DNA of 64,000 bases from Pomphorhynchus laevis (taxonomy: Eukaryota > Acanthocephala > Palaeacanthocephala > Echinorhynchida > Pomphorhynchidae), in contig WNNJ02003216.1 in the NCBI GenBank assembly GCA_012934845.2, positions 1 to 64,000 of the forward strand. Direction: 5' to 3'. Below, one piece after another: positions 22,669 through 34,601 of this stretch. Within the stretch, counting starts at the first letter, position 1, and each line of letters begins with the position of its first letter. Both the position numbers and the translations under genes were made by a program. The notes under the pieces are model-generated. The model had not been told where the DNA came from. It saw only the letters and a list, made by a program, of their open reading frames with translations, and ran no database searches.

Positions 22669-23233
22669 GAGTAGTACTGCGACCTGTAGTTGCAGTCCTT
22701 AAGATAAAGCCAACCAAGCAAAATCATGAAAAATGAAGCGGTCCGGCTCGCATCCAGTGGTGACGCATACATGATAAGGCTGAAATGGTAGCGCAACTGC
22801 AACTGCCTGACTTTAACAGAGTGGATGATGAGTGGAACAAAACAAAAAATGTGATTTACAATACAGCACGTAAGATAATAGGAATGACTAAGCCTGAAAA
22901 ACGTTACATCAGCCGAGATACTTGGCTTCGGATTGACGAAGTGAAAATGAAGGTAAGTGAGAAGAAACGATTGTATCACAAGTTCCTTGACGACAAATCT
23001 CCGAAATCTTGACAAAAGTACCTCAAAGGCGAGCGAAACGCAAAGAAAGCTGTCGCTGTTACCCGAGCTATCAACTATGTGAAGGTAAACACAAAGTTAG
23101 ATACCAGAGATAAAGAACGAGACCGCTTTCGACTTGTAAAACAGAGACACCAGAACCGCTTTCGACTTGTAAAACGGAGACACCAGAAATCAAGGATATC
23201 GAAAGGTTCTATTGTGCCAATGATAAAATCGGC
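22436..23233 (+). repeat. Chimeric block, copy 1
   Basis: L2-like tail (minus) joined to RTE linker (plus). It recurs almost base for base at 24200-24964. The junction is the same in both, so the copies descend from one fusion. Confidence 0.85.
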
Positions 23234-24190
23234 CAAATTAACGTAAGCCGGTCAGCAGTATTGGAAAGGTGGCGTTAATACTTTGAAGAAATTTTTACTA
23301 AAGAATTCCCGCACCCACCGATCCCACAAGCTTCAGCAGTACTCGGTCCCATACGCTCATTGTTTCAGAAGTCGAAGAAGCAATAAGACAGATAAAGGCA
23401 GGGAAGCAGCAGGTCCAGATGACATTTCATCCGATATATGGAAGGTTAGATGTTGGAATCCTGTTCATTGGATTACAAATTTCTTCAATTAAGTCATCGA
23501 AGAGGGAAATATACCTAACGACTGGGAGATTAGTATAGCAATACCATTCTGGAAAATGAAAGATAGCCTAGCCGATTGTTGCAATTATCGCCCGATCAGA
23601 CTACTGCCTCGCACCTTAAAGATCTTCGAGCGCATACTTGATAGACAGATACGTAGTGTCACGAAAAATAGCATCAACCAGGTCTGTTTTGTTAAAGAAT
23701 GCGAAACCACTGACGCCATGCACGTAAAGCGGCTCTTACTCGAAAAGCGTCAAGAAAAAGGCGAACCCCTTCATGTTGCATTTCTCGATTTGGAAAAGGC
23801 ATTCGACCGTGGTCCGAATGAACTTATTTGGCATGCCTTGCGTTTGCATTATGTCCCGGAAAGACTAGTTCGATGTATCCAGCTTCTCTATCACGAATCG
23901 AAGAGTAGAGTATGAAGCCCGGCCGGAGTTTCCAGGCTGTTTCGAGTATCCGTCGGAGTTCAAGGAAGCGGCACTTCCCAATTATGTTCTTTCTCGCAAT
24001 GCATTCAATAACTAGAATACAACGTCAGGCACCATATAACATATTATACGCCGATGACGTCTCCTTGGCATCAAACGACAAGACGGATCTCGAAAATCAA
24101 GTCCAGTTTTGGAGTGACTGATAAACACAGCATGGCCTACGTTTGAATTACCGAAAGACTTAGTATATGACGACTGATCCGAATAAAACT
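22690..24190 (+). pseudogene. RTE LINE, broken, first part
   Basis: Related to the intact RTE at 25811 but lacking its endonuclease. It begins in the linker (FNRVDDEWNKTKNVIY, YISRDTWLRIDEVK), then DTRDKERDRFRLVK. RT follows in several frames: DRQIRSVTKNSINQVCFVKE, LHVAFLDLEKAFDR (motif A) and NILYADDVSLAS (motif C, about 24035). Motif B is damaged. There is an in-frame stop after DDKSPKS (about 23011) and several shifts. A ~33-bp tandem duplication lies near 23126-23190. Confidence 0.8.
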
Positions 24191-24199
24191 GGCACAATT

Positions 24200-24964
24200 A
24201 GGATCGGAGACCGTAGTTGTTGGAGTAATTGGGAACGTGGAGTAAGAGGGTATGGTGGGAACGCAGCGATAGCGAGGTGGGACGAGTATCTTCTAAGAAG
24301 GGAAGGCTGCTGAACGATGGGGAGTCGACAGCGATAATACGACAGGTTAAGAGAAGGCGGAGTTTGATGCGGATATGGATGGTGGGCCAGGAGAGTTGGG
24401 CAATATATGTGGATGTGTGGTCAAAGCGACGGAGTAGTACTGCGACCTGTAGTTGCAGTCCTTAAGATAAAGCCACCCAAGCAAAATCATGAAAAACGAA
24501 GCGGTCCGGCTCGCATCCAGTGGTGACGCATACATGATAAGGCTGAAATGGTAGCGCAACTGCAACTGCCTGACTTTAACAGAGTGGATGATGAGTGGAA
24601 CAAAACAAAAAACGTGATTCACACTACAGCACGTAAGATAATAGGAATAACTAAGCCTGAGAAACGTTACATCAGCCGAGATACTTGGCTTCGGATTGAC
24701 GAAGTGAAAATGAAGGTAAGTGAGAATAAACGATTGTATCACAAGTTCCTTGACGACAAATCTCCGAAATCTTGGCAAAAGTACCTCAAAGGCGAGCGAA
24801 ACGCAAAGAAAGCTGTCGCTGTTACCCGAGCTATCAACTATGTGAAGGTAAACACAAAGTTAGATACCAGAGATAAAGAACGAGACCGCTTTCGACTTGT
24901 AAAACGGAGACACCAGAAACCAAGGATATCGAAAGGTTCTATTGTGCCAATGATAAAATCGGCA
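24200..24964 (+). repeat. Chimeric block, copy 2, inserted in the RTE
   Basis: The second copy interrupts the same broken RTE after motif C. A 23-bp direct repeat beginning ATGACGACTG flanks it (24167-24189 and 24967-24989), as a target-site duplication would. The copy lacks the 33-bp internal duplication of copy 1. Confidence 0.85.
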
Positions 24965-24966
24965 AA

Positions 24967-25600
24967 ATGACGACTGATCCGAATAAAACGCAGAATTAGT
25001 TTAGATGGAATGAACCTGATTCGGACCGAAAGCTTCAAATATCTCGGATCGATACTGTTGGCTGACGGTTACCTTAGGGCTGAGGTGAATGCGAGGATCA
25101 ATGCTGCATGGTCTAAGTGGCGTGCGATGACGAGGGTTATGTGCGATCGATATATGAAGGATAGTATCAAATCCAAAATATATCGGAAAGTGATTCGTCC
25201 TGCTTCTTTGGTAGATGCCAAGTGCTGGCCAATTACAAAGAGCGCCAAAAATCACATAGCTGTCATGTAGACTAAGATTCTGAGATCGACAAGTGGAGTC
25301 GCTCGCCTCGACCACGTTATTGTGCCAATCAATGGCAAAATGCGAGAAACCCGTCTTCGATGGTTCGGCCACACTCTGCGTACAAATGAAGAATCAATGA
25401 CGAAAGCAGGTATGAACATACAAGTAGATAGTTGAAGCCCGAAAGGTAAACCAAAGCAGCGATAACTTGACACAGTAAACAAGGATTTGCAAGCTGCTCG
25501 ATTGCACCAGAATCTGGCCCATAACCGTGCGATATGGAGGACGCTTTTATTGAGAGCCTACACCGCTTCCATACGAGATTGACGGCAAAAGAAAAAGAAG
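24967..25600 (+). pseudogene. RTE LINE, broken, second part
   Basis: C-terminal region resuming after the inserted block: LIRTESFKYLGSILLADGYL, then INAAWSKWRAMTRVMCDRYM and KSKIYRKVIRPASL. RLRWFGH-type and KGKPKQR-type blocks follow in broken frames, to a tail rich in AAAGAAG near 25600. These match residues after about 800 in the intact RTE. Several stops and shifts are present. Confidence 0.78.
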
Positions 25601-25794
25601 ATTCATTTGTTTTATTCGTATGTTTTATTCCTGTTTTATATCCGCACTGCTGTTGATGGTGTTATATAATGCAAAATTATGATTACACTAGCAGTCTGAA
25701 GATGGTAACAGTTCGTTACTGAAAATTTGCAATTACAATTATTTTTTAAATAATATTCCAAAAAATTCCTTTGTGCTTTTTATTATTTGCAATT
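25601..25794 (+). other. AT-rich spacer with hammerhead-like motif
   Basis: CTGAAGA (about 25697), then GGTAAC-AGTTC-GTTAC, then TGAAAA: the order of a hammerhead core with a 6-bp stem II. PLE ends are a known source of such motifs. No coding sequence seen. The intact RTE is inserted right after it. Confidence 0.45.
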
Positions 25795-25810
25795 AGAATG
25801 AGAATATTCT
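25795..25810 (+). repeat. RTE target-site duplication, left
   Basis: AGAATGAGAATATTCT, identical to 28992-29007. Confidence 0.9.
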
Positions 25811-28800
25811 GGTGGTGCGGTCCGTTCCTCCTCGTGGTGCCACTGGATAACGCTTACTCTCTGTGAGCGTGAACCAAACGCGGACCTTACCGACGACAGG
25901 CATGCGGCAGCCGGTCGGGAAAACAATTGTCGCAACCATCAAACCATGATAAAGTTTAATCAAAATGACCCCGCCAATACTAAGGCGTCCTCTGTAGACG
26001 ACGCGTTCAGGAGGTGCCATCCGGCCTGTTCGAAAAATTCACGAGGATGTGCGATCAGACAAGACCCGGTCTGTTCGGCAAATAAGCGAGGGTTCACGAC
26101 GGAAGGACGACGCCGAGACGCAAGTGATCTGGCCCAATCATACGTACGAGTTGCAACGCTCAACGTAGGAACACTGACGGGTAAATCTCGAGAAATTGCA
26201 GCTGACCTAAAGAGGAGAAAGATTGACATTCTTGCAATACAAGAGACTAAATGGAAGGGCGGAAAAGCCAAGGAAATTGGAGACGGATACAAACTGTATT
26301 ATATGGGAACTGAGACAGCACGAAACGGAGTAGCCATTGTCGTAGCAGAGAGACTCAGAGACCAAGTGTGCGAAGTGACGCGATACACTGGGAGGTTGAT
26401 GAAGATTAAGCTGGCATTATGCGAAACGACCGTACACTACTTCTCTGTGTACGCTCCTCAAACAGGATGCACAGATAAAGAGAAGCTGGACTTCTGGGAA
26501 ATGCTAGATGAAAAGATGGCAGAAGTCCCCGAAGAAGACTATGTGATCATAGCCGGTGATATGAATGCCCATGTTGGACAGACGGATGAGAGTGAATGTC
26601 ACGGTGGATATGGCATAGGTGAGAAGAACGCAGAAGGGGAACAACTACTGGAGTTTGCAACTACGCACAACCTCACCATCACCAACACCAACTTCACAAA
26701 AAGGCCGAGCCACCTGTACACATATTACCATGGAACGGGCTCACAAATCAGGAAGTCGCAAATTGATTTTGTCCTGGTGAGGCGAAAACACAAGAAGACG
26801 GTGCTAGACACAAAGGTCATTCCATCAGAGACCACAGCGACTCAACATAAGCCACTGATATGTGACCTGAAAATTGAAGTCCCCCGTAAACCGAGGCCAG
26901 AACAAACAAAGACGAGCCGAATCAAGTGGTGGAAACTGAGGGAAGAAGACACAGTTGGAACAAAGGCAAAGCTGGCCCGGATAAGACTACCTAGCATACA
27001 TGGAGTACAGGACACCTGGACCGCGTTGCGCTGCACGATCCACCTAGCTGCAAAGCACATACTCGGATCCACCAAGCCATGTCAAAAATACATCGACAAA
27101 GAAACTTGGTTTTGGACAGAAGAGGTCAAAGACGCAGTGAAGGCAAAGAAAAATTCATACAAGGCTCTCCGGATAGCACAAACACAGGAGAACAAAGATG
27201 AATATCACCGAGCGAAAAAGAAAGCAAGGAAACAAGTGGCTATTGCTAGGAGTAACCACCTAGATAACCTCTACCAAAAGCTCGACACTCGAGAAGGAGA
27301 AAAAGGCGTGTACCGACTAGCCCGTTCAAGACGGAAGAAGGCAGCAGACATCGAGAAGTTCCATGGTATCAGCAATGAGCAGGGAAAACTCATTATACAC
27401 CCACAAGACGTGCTGGAGAGATGGAGAAGATATTTTAAAGCCATCTTTACAGAAGAGTTTGAACATCCACCAATACCAGAGGGGACTCCAAATCACACAC
27501 AAGTCGATCCACTCAATGGTGCAGAGGTCAGAGAGGCAATGATGAAGATGAAGCCGGGTAAAGCCAACGGACCCGATGATTTAGCGGTGGACTTCTGGAG
27601 AATCAATCCGGATGAGTGGACACCATGGCTAACTAATTTTCTCCAGAAGATTGTTGACGCAAAAGAGGTGCCAGAAGACTGGAGTCGAAGCATAACTATC
27701 CCAATCTGGAAGCAGAAAGGAAGCCCAGCAGATTGTGAAAACTACCGCCCAATTCGTCTTCTCAGTCACACCATGAAAATCTTCGAGAGAGTGCTCGACA
27801 AGAGAATCCGTGACTCCGTCAAACTAAGTGTCAACCAGGCAGGCTTTGTGCGCAACTGTGGAGCCATCGATGCAATACACTCAGCCAGACTACTCCTTGA
27901 AAAGCACAGAGAGAAGAAGCAGCCCCTCCATGTAGCTTTTCTGGACCTTGAGAAAGCGTTCGACAGAGTACCTCATAAGCTTATATGGTACGCTTTGAGA
28001 CGCAGAAAAGTACCGGAGGAATTGATCGAATGGGTGAAGATGTTGTACAAAGGAACGACGAGCAATGTGCTAACAGCAGCGGGAAAATCCAGAGAATTTC
28101 CAATCTCAGTCGGTGTGCACCAAGGATCTGCACTCTCCCCATTACTATTCATCATAGTTATGGACGTGATTACGAAAGACCTTCTAAGACAAGCACCATG
28201 GACCATCCTGTATGCCGACGATGTTATGCTGGTATCTAAAGACAAACATGACCTCGAGCAACAAGTTCAGCAATGGCACGATCGCCTGGCACAGTTTGGG
28301 TTGAAACTGAACACAGCCAAAACAGAGTACATGACGACGAACCAGAACGAAGATGTAAGCATATCAGTTAATGGCGTGCTTCTGCCAAAGACAACTGCGT
28401 TCAAATATCTGGGATCAGTCATCTCCAGCACAGGAGGAGTGGCAAAAGACGTCACCACTCGCATCAACGCAAGCTGGACAAAATGGAGAGCAGCCACTGG
28501 AGTTTTGTGCGACAAACGCATGCCAGACAAACTCAAATCGAAGTTCTACAGAAGCGTAATACGGCCTGTAGCAATGTACGGTGCTGAGTGCTGGGCAATG
28601 ACAGCAGAAGCAGAACGTAAGCTTGGATGCATGGAAACCAAAATGCTAAGGTGGATCGCAGGAAAGACTCGCCTAGATCATGTCCGTAACGAAGACATCC
28701 GCAAGCGATTTGGCGTAGCACCCATAGCAGACAAACTGAGAGAATCAAGGCTGCGATGGTATGGACATGTAATGAGGGCAGACGTGAACACATTAGCGCA

Positions 28801-28991
28801 GGCACCATTTCAAATCGAGGTCGACGGAAAGAGACCAATAGGAAGACCACAGAAAAGATGGATGGATACCCTTCTTAAGGACATGAAAATGGTCGGACTC
28901 ACGCCCAAAGACGCAGCAAAGAAGGAATTTTGGCGTCAACGATCGTGGCAAGCGGACCCCGTCATACGGGATAAACGCTATGAAGAAGAAG
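25811..28991 (+). mobile_element. Full-length RTE-type LINE
   Basis: Defined by the perfect 16-bp duplication on each side. A GC-rich 5' end of 135 bp precedes the ATG, a single long frame fills the element, and the tail is a short GAAGAAGAAG run, as in RTE elements, which have almost no 3' UTR. Looks whole and recent. Confidence 0.9.
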
Positions 28992-29071
28992 AGAATGAGA
29001 ATATTCTCAAAAATATTTTTATTGAAGGCGGTTATAAAATCAAGTTTTACCAAGCATATCCCATAACTTAG
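25946..29071 (+). CDS. RTE LINE endonuclease-reverse transcriptase
   Basis: An uninterrupted 1041-codon frame. The APE-type endonuclease starts at about aa 69 (VATLNVGTLTGKSREIA), with IQETKW (aa 98-103) and AGDMNAHVG (about 203-211) supplying catalytic residues. RT: ANGPDDLAVDFW, ENYRPIRLLSHTMKIFE, motif A VAFLDLEKAFDRVPH (about 665), motif B GVHQGSALSPLLF, motif C ILYADDVML (about 755). The C-terminus has RLRWYGHVMR and GRPQKRWMD, typical of RTE. It nicks DNA and copies its RNA at the nick. Start: first ATG in the element in this frame. About the last 26 codons lie beyond the target-site duplication, so the stop is supplied by flanking DNA. Confidence 0.93.
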   Translation: MIKFNQNDPANTKASSVDDAFRRCHPACSKNSRGCAIRQDPVCSANKRGFTTEGRRRDASDLAQSYVRVATLNVGTLTGKSREIAADLKRRKIDILAIQETKWKGGKAKEIGDGYKLYYMGTETARNGVAIVVAERLRDQVCEVTRYTGRLMKIKLALCETTVHYFSVYAPQTGCTDKEKLDFWEMLDEKMAEVPEEDYVIIAGDMNAHVGQTDESECHGGYGIGEKNAEGEQLLEFATTHNLTITNTNFTKRPSHLYTYYHGTGSQIRKSQIDFVLVRRKHKKTVLDTKVIPSETTATQHKPLICDLKIEVPRKPRPEQTKTSRIKWWKLREEDTVGTKAKLARIRLPSIHGVQDTWTALRCTIHLAAKHILGSTKPCQKYIDKETWFWTEEVKDAVKAKKNSYKALRIAQTQENKDEYHRAKKKARKQVAIARSNHLDNLYQKLDTREGEKGVYRLARSRRKKAADIEKFHGISNEQGKLIIHPQDVLERWRRYFKAIFTEEFEHPPIPEGTPNHTQVDPLNGAEVREAMMKMKPGKANGPDDLAVDFWRINPDEWTPWLTNFLQKIVDAKEVPEDWSRSITIPIWKQKGSPADCENYRPIRLLSHTMKIFERVLDKRIRDSVKLSVNQAGFVRNCGAIDAIHSARLLLEKHREKKQPLHVAFLDLEKAFDRVPHKLIWYALRRRKVPEELIEWVKMLYKGTTSNVLTAAGKSREFPISVGVHQGSALSPLLFIIVMDVITKDLLRQAPWTILYADDVMLVSKDKHDLEQQVQQWHDRLAQFGLKLNTAKTEYMTTNQNEDVSISVNGVLLPKTTAFKYLGSVISSTGGVAKDVTTRINASWTKWRAATGVLCDKRMPDKLKSKFYRSVIRPVAMYGAECWAMTAEAERKLGCMETKMLRWIAGKTRLDHVRNEDIRKRFGVAPIADKLRESRLRWYGHVMRADVNTLAQAPFQIEVDGKRPIGRPQKRWMDTLLKDMKMVGLTPKDAAKKEFWRQRSWQADPVIRDKRYEEEENENILKNIFIEGGYKIKFYQAYPIT
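28992..29007 (+). repeat. RTE target-site duplication, right
   Basis: AGAATGAGAATATTCT, a perfect match to 25795-25810; it fixes the 3' boundary of the RTE. Confidence 0.9.
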
Positions 29072-29630
29072 TCCGCATTTTATTAAGGCACGACAAGCGT
29101 GAATGACTGCTTCAGCTCCCTTGCAATGTCTACTCCCAGCTGTCTTGGGGCTAGAAACCCTGCAGCTTCCGACACAACTAGACTCTAAAGCCACTTTGAA
29201 ACCAATTAGCGCAAAGTTAATCCGACCGCTATTGGTTGCATGGAACCTCCAGATTTTGTAAAAGCACATATTTTGGCCCCGAAATAAAATAGTTCGGAAA
29301 TATTTATATTTTAAGATTGAAATATTCGCATTTTTAGATTATTATAGTACAAAATATTTAGCCATTATTTTGTTCAGTAATATAACCTCAATCAAAAATG
29401 TTGAAACTATGTATTGGTAAATGAACTCCAAACATAATTAACTTGATTACTAAATACTCACAATCAATCCAGTTCCAGATCAATCTAGATCCAGATTAAT
29501 TCAATTTCAGATCTATCCAGTTCCAGAGATATACAGTTCCTCTCGTTTCGCCCTCGGAATTATTTTTTGTGCTTGCATCGCTCGAGCACAAAACTTACTA
29601 GCAAAAATACACAGTTTGATTGTTTTCGTA
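29072..29630. other. Unassigned flank
   Basis: No gene recognised. A minus-strand open frame (28793-29269) half overlaps the RTE and has no recognisable content. Imperfect repeats of CCAGTTCCAGATC occur at about 29462-29536. Confidence 0.5.
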
Positions 29631-29635
29631 CTATT

Positions 29636-30375
29636 ATGAACAAGAAGGTTAAATCTACAAGTTATCAAATACAGTGTGACTCTAATGATCGGCGACAAAC
29701 TCACTCTACACGGGTATGAAAGAATATAAACGGACGTCATTTTCGAAGTTCATCCAGTATTGGTCAACAAAATTTGCAACTTGATTGCAAACTTGGTAGA
29801 CCCAACTCTAATGATCATTCAGGGATATTAATTCAGTCTAAATCGTCAAAGATAGTTGCAAATGTCGGAGAATTTTCCGTACATAAAACAAGAAACACCC
29901 AGAATAAAGAACCATTAACACAACCGCTAGATATTAATGCGCGAATGCGTGGCGAAAACCGAGATCGGTGCGTAATCTTTACTAATATACCAGAATCTAA
30001 CTCTTCGGAGCCGCAGCTACGTATTGATCGTGACGTGAGTAGAGTTCGGGAAGTATTATCAAAAATATTTACTTCAGGTGAGGAATCTATAGCCTCATAT
30101 CTAGTGAAATTATTGTTCAGGTTAGGTAGGAAAAATAAAGAACGACCACGCAATTGAAAGTGGTATGTAAATCGCCCGACAATGTTAACGAGATCTTACG
30201 CAGAGGGTATAAATTAAAAAATCAAACTACTAAAATCTTTAAGGATCTCAGTATTCAGGATCGTAAGATGCGACATTAAGCTTGGGAAAAGCTAAAGACT
30301 CGGAATGCTTCTGGTGAAAAGGACTTGACTATAAGAAATTTTCGTTTGGTTCGGAGAAAGACATTTGTACTTTGG
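29636..30375 (+). pseudogene. CR1-like LINE ORF1 fragment
   Basis: The ATG at 29636 gives MNKKVKS and then a stop within 30 codons. The downstream frame carries NRDRCVIFTNIPESNSSEP and RIDRDVSRVREVLSKIF, then LVKLLFRLGRKNKERPR. After a shift it continues with FKDLSIQDRK and DLTIRNFRLVRRK. These blocks match the intact ORF1 at 53534-54778. At least three disruptions. Confidence 0.72.
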
Positions 30376-30379
30376 AATT

Positions 30380-30501
30380 GAATCGGTCCGTTAATTCCTT
30401 AGGTATTTATCCATCCTCGTTACACTCTTTATCAATTGTTGTGCAATCACACGGGAAATGTCATAGATACTTGCGATTATCTCACAGAGCGGTAAACCTA
30501 T
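30380..30501 (+). mobile_element. CR1-like LINE 3' end, split by the LTR element
   Basis: CACACGGGAAATGTCATAGA and following match 42270-42325 in the CR1-like fragment. The sequence stops at CCTAT and resumes at 34739 on the far side of the LTR element, through to about 34833. Confidence 0.8.
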
Positions 30502-30625
30502 TGTGATGAAAATTACCTTACCATTTATATTGTAAATCTTAACCCTTAATGTTAGCTATTTACACTTACTGATTTACTACTTTGTTTTGTAGATATTACT
30601 CAATAAAGTATCTGTTTACACTACA
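30502..30625 (+). repeat. LTR, 5' copy
   Basis: Starts TGTGATGAAAATTACC, ends CACTACA, and contains AATAAAG, a likely polyadenylation signal. Differs from the 3' copy by one substitution and one short length difference. Very short for an LTR. Confidence 0.9.
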
Positions 30626-33600
30626 ATTTATTGAGTAATATTATCTCTATGGCAGAATCTCATCTACGACCAGAGCGTCTGACGATATTACCCGACGATC
30701 CTAAAGCGCAGGATCACTTCCGTCATTGGTCCGTAACGTTCAAAAATTACATTCGAAAGCTGGCAGTAGAGGATGAAGACTCGCAACTATACATGCTATT
30801 CAATTTCGTATCGCCAGCAGTGTTTAAGCTCATCAGAACGTGCGCGAACTACACTGATGCCATAAAGTTGCTCAGTGAGCGATATGAGCGGCCAGTTAGC
30901 CTAGTATACGCCCGACACGTGCTGCGGTGTCGGAAGCAAAGTCCGAATGAAACGTTCGACCAATACTTATCCGAACTACGTCTGCTGGCAGCGGAATGCA
31001 ACTTCGAAGCCATGACCGCCGAGAGCTATCACGATGAGACGTTTCTTAACGCCATAATCACCAGAATCTATTCTGATCATATTCGCCAACAATTGCTGGA
31101 AAACTTCGAATTGCATTTACAAACAGCATGTACTCAAATTCGGTCTCTCGAATTAGCCGAGTCGAGGGTCAAATCATACGGCGCACCTAACCGGCTTGCA
31201 TCTGCAGTACATAATGAATCCGTTGAGGAAACGGTACATCCCAACCACAACTCGACAGCCATAAATGCCGAGCAAGTCGCAGCAGCTGATAAATCAAGTA
31301 CGTGGAAATGCTACTTCTGCGGTGAAAAATTCAAGCATACAAGGAAACATTGTCCTGCACGAAATTCGGTATGCAATAAGTGTCAGAAAACAGGACACTT
31401 CGCCAAGGTTTGCCGGTCGGGGCACTGTAACGCTGCATTCCAAAGTAACGGCGGGCTTTGCGGATCAAGCGGCAGCATTGCTACACAAAAGGTATTTGTT
31501 AACGGCATTTGCCTAAACGCTTTATTTGACACAGTGAGCACATTGAACTTCGTAAGCTCGAATCACATAACACGATTAAATGTGAAAGTGTGGCGTCTGC
31601 AATCCAAAATATCAATGGCATCCTCCGGAATTCAGGTAACTTCAAAAGGTTCGATAACAGTCGACATTCGTATACAAGGAAAGCTATTTCGTAACGTAAA
31701 ACTACTGATTCTAGACGATCTTTGTTCAGACATCATCCTTGGTATCGACTTTATGAAGAGACATTCCAACATACAATTTCGATTTCACGGTCAAGAAGAA
31801 CCAATTTCATTGAGAGTAATGAACATTGCTGAACCTCCAAAGCTATTTGAGCACTCAAAAGAAAACTGTACACCTATTATTACAAAATCTCGAAAACACA
31901 CACGTGAGAACTATGCGTTCATGCGTAATGAGATAGACAAACTTCTGCGGGAACACATAATTGAGCCGAGCACATCGCCTTGGCAAGCACAAGCATTCGT
32001 AACGACTAACCAGCGAAGAAAGAAACGAATGGTTGTGGACTATTCTAAGACAATAAACCAATATACACATCTCGACGGATATTTACTTCCAAACATAGAG
32101 AACCTGATCACGGAAATATCTCAATACAAATTCTTCTCAACTATTGATCTTGAATCCGCCTATCACCAAGTCGAAATTCACCCATCCGATCGTCAATATA
32201 CGGCATTCGAAGCATGCGGCAAACTTTATCAATTTACAAGGATTCCTTTTGGTTTAACGAACGCGGTAGCATGCTTTCAAAGAATCATGGATAAAATAAT
32301 CGCGGACAATGATTTGACCGACACATACGTCTACCTAGACGACATCACTATATGTGGACGCACAGAAGAGGAGCATGTCCGAAATGTAGATCGATTTCTT
32401 TGAGTCTGTACATCATTAAACTTAAAGTTCAACAATGGAAAATGCACATTCTGTAGAGAAGAAATCAACCTTCTCGGATATCAGATCAAAAATGGTAGCT
32501 TCAAACCAGACCCGGAACGATTTGAGCCTCTGAAATCCCTGCCAATTCCATCATGTCAGTCTGAACTTAAACGAGTGCAAGGTATGTTTGCTTACTATGC
32601 GAATTGGATAGCAAACTTTTCACTCAAAATGGCAAAAATTAAAGTTTCACAGTTTCCCATGAATGATGAGGCAATCGCAGCGTTCGAAGGCATAAAATCG
32701 GACATAATGAAAGCCGCACTATATCATATTGACAACAATAAGCCATTAACTGTCGAAACTGACGCATCCGCGACAACCATAGCCGCATATCTCAGCCAAG
32801 AAGGAAGACCAGTGGCCTTTTTCTCTCGGTCGTTGACCAATCCGGAGTCGCGATATTCGGCAATTGAGAAAGAAGCGCATGCTATTGTGGAGTCACTTCG
32901 AAAGTGGAGACACCACCTTATCGGACGCCCCTTTACGATTATTACTGATCAAAGGTCCGTATCGTTCATGCTAAACAACAAGAGCAAGAGCCAAATCAAA
33001 AATGAGAAGATTAATAGATGGCGTTTCGAACTATCAGAGTTCGAATTTAAGATTATCTACAGACCTGGCAAACAAAACCACGTTGCCGACACTTTAACGC
33101 GAGTCTGCGCAGCAGGGTCTGATCTAGCCTCTCTTAAACAGCTACACGTTGATTTGTGCCATCCTGAAATACGACGCTTAACAGCATATTTACGAAAAAA
33201 CAATCTACCGTTTTCATGCGACGACGTAAGAGATTATTACTGATCAAAGGTCCGTATCGTTCATGCTAAACAACAAGAGCAAGAGCCAAATCAAAAATGA
33301 GAAGATTAATAGATGGCGTTTCGAACTATCAGAGTTCGAATTTAAGATTATCTACAGACCTGGCAATCAAAACCACGTTGCCGACACTTTAACGCGAGTC
33401 TGCGCAGCAGGGTCTGATCTAGCCTCTCTTAAACAGCTACACGTTGATTTGTGCTATCCTGGAATACGACGCTTAACAGCATATGTACGAAAAAACAATC
33501 TACCGTTTTCATGCGACGACGTAAGACTAACTTGCAATAACTGCTTAGTTTGTTCAGAGATAAAACCACAGTATCCGCATCTAGAAGAATCCCATGTTAT

Positions 33601-34601
33601 AAAGTCGACTCGTCCATTTGAGCGGCTATCCATGGACTTCAAAGGTCCTTTACCAACATCAACACAAAGAAATCCTTACCTCCTGGTCGTGGTCGACGAA
33701 TACAGTCGTTTTCCATTCGTTTCCCCATGCAAAGACACCAGTTCACAAACAGTGATTGAGAAGCTTGAACTGCTATTTTCGACGTTCGGCACCCCGGAGT
33801 TTATACATTCTGATAACGCAACTTGCTTCAGGTCAACCGAGCTGAAACAATACTAACTTTCTCGGAACATATTCTCAAGTCATTCGTCTCCATTCAATCG
33901 CAGAGGAAACGGACAAGCGGAACGATTTGTCGGCCAGATTTGGACTACGATACGTCTAGCACTACGCACCCTCAATCTTGGAATAAAAGACTGGGAGAAA
34001 GTCCTACAACACGCCCTCAACTGCAGTCGTAGCTTACTATGTACAGTCACTAACGAATGTCCACACGATAGGATTTTCAGATACAGCCGACGATGCCTTA
34101 AACAAAACCAACTCCCGCAATGGCTGACGCATGCGCAGTCCGTGTTAGTGAAAAACCACAACCGAACATCCAAACATTGTCCTAACTTACTGCCAGCCAA
34201 ACTAGAGAATATAAATCCTTATTATTCAACAGTCTCATACCCTAACGGGCAGCATAGAACAGTCTCGAATCGCGATATTGCAAGGTTACCTCAAGAATGC
34301 TGCAATAATAACACACCAAAGGATGAACTGAACGAACCAACAATAAAAGGTGTTCACGACCCATCAATAGAAGACAACCAACAATACGCGGCAATAACCT
34401 GCAAGGACGATATCGAAGCAATAGTGAAAGCCGGCCAAAATACACTAACAAGCGAAACAATGCGCGACAACGATCATGCCACGACACAGGGAACTTACTT
34501 TAATGACAACGACAACGATACAGACGCCAGTGGACCTAAGAGACCAGTTAGAGCACGACAAGCGCTGAGCTACTTGCAGGATTATCTATGGCGGGGGAGA
34601 A

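Noticed and set aside
28793-29269. 158-codon minus-strand frame
   Set aside because: Half of it is antisense to the intact RTE; the rest has no recognisable domain.
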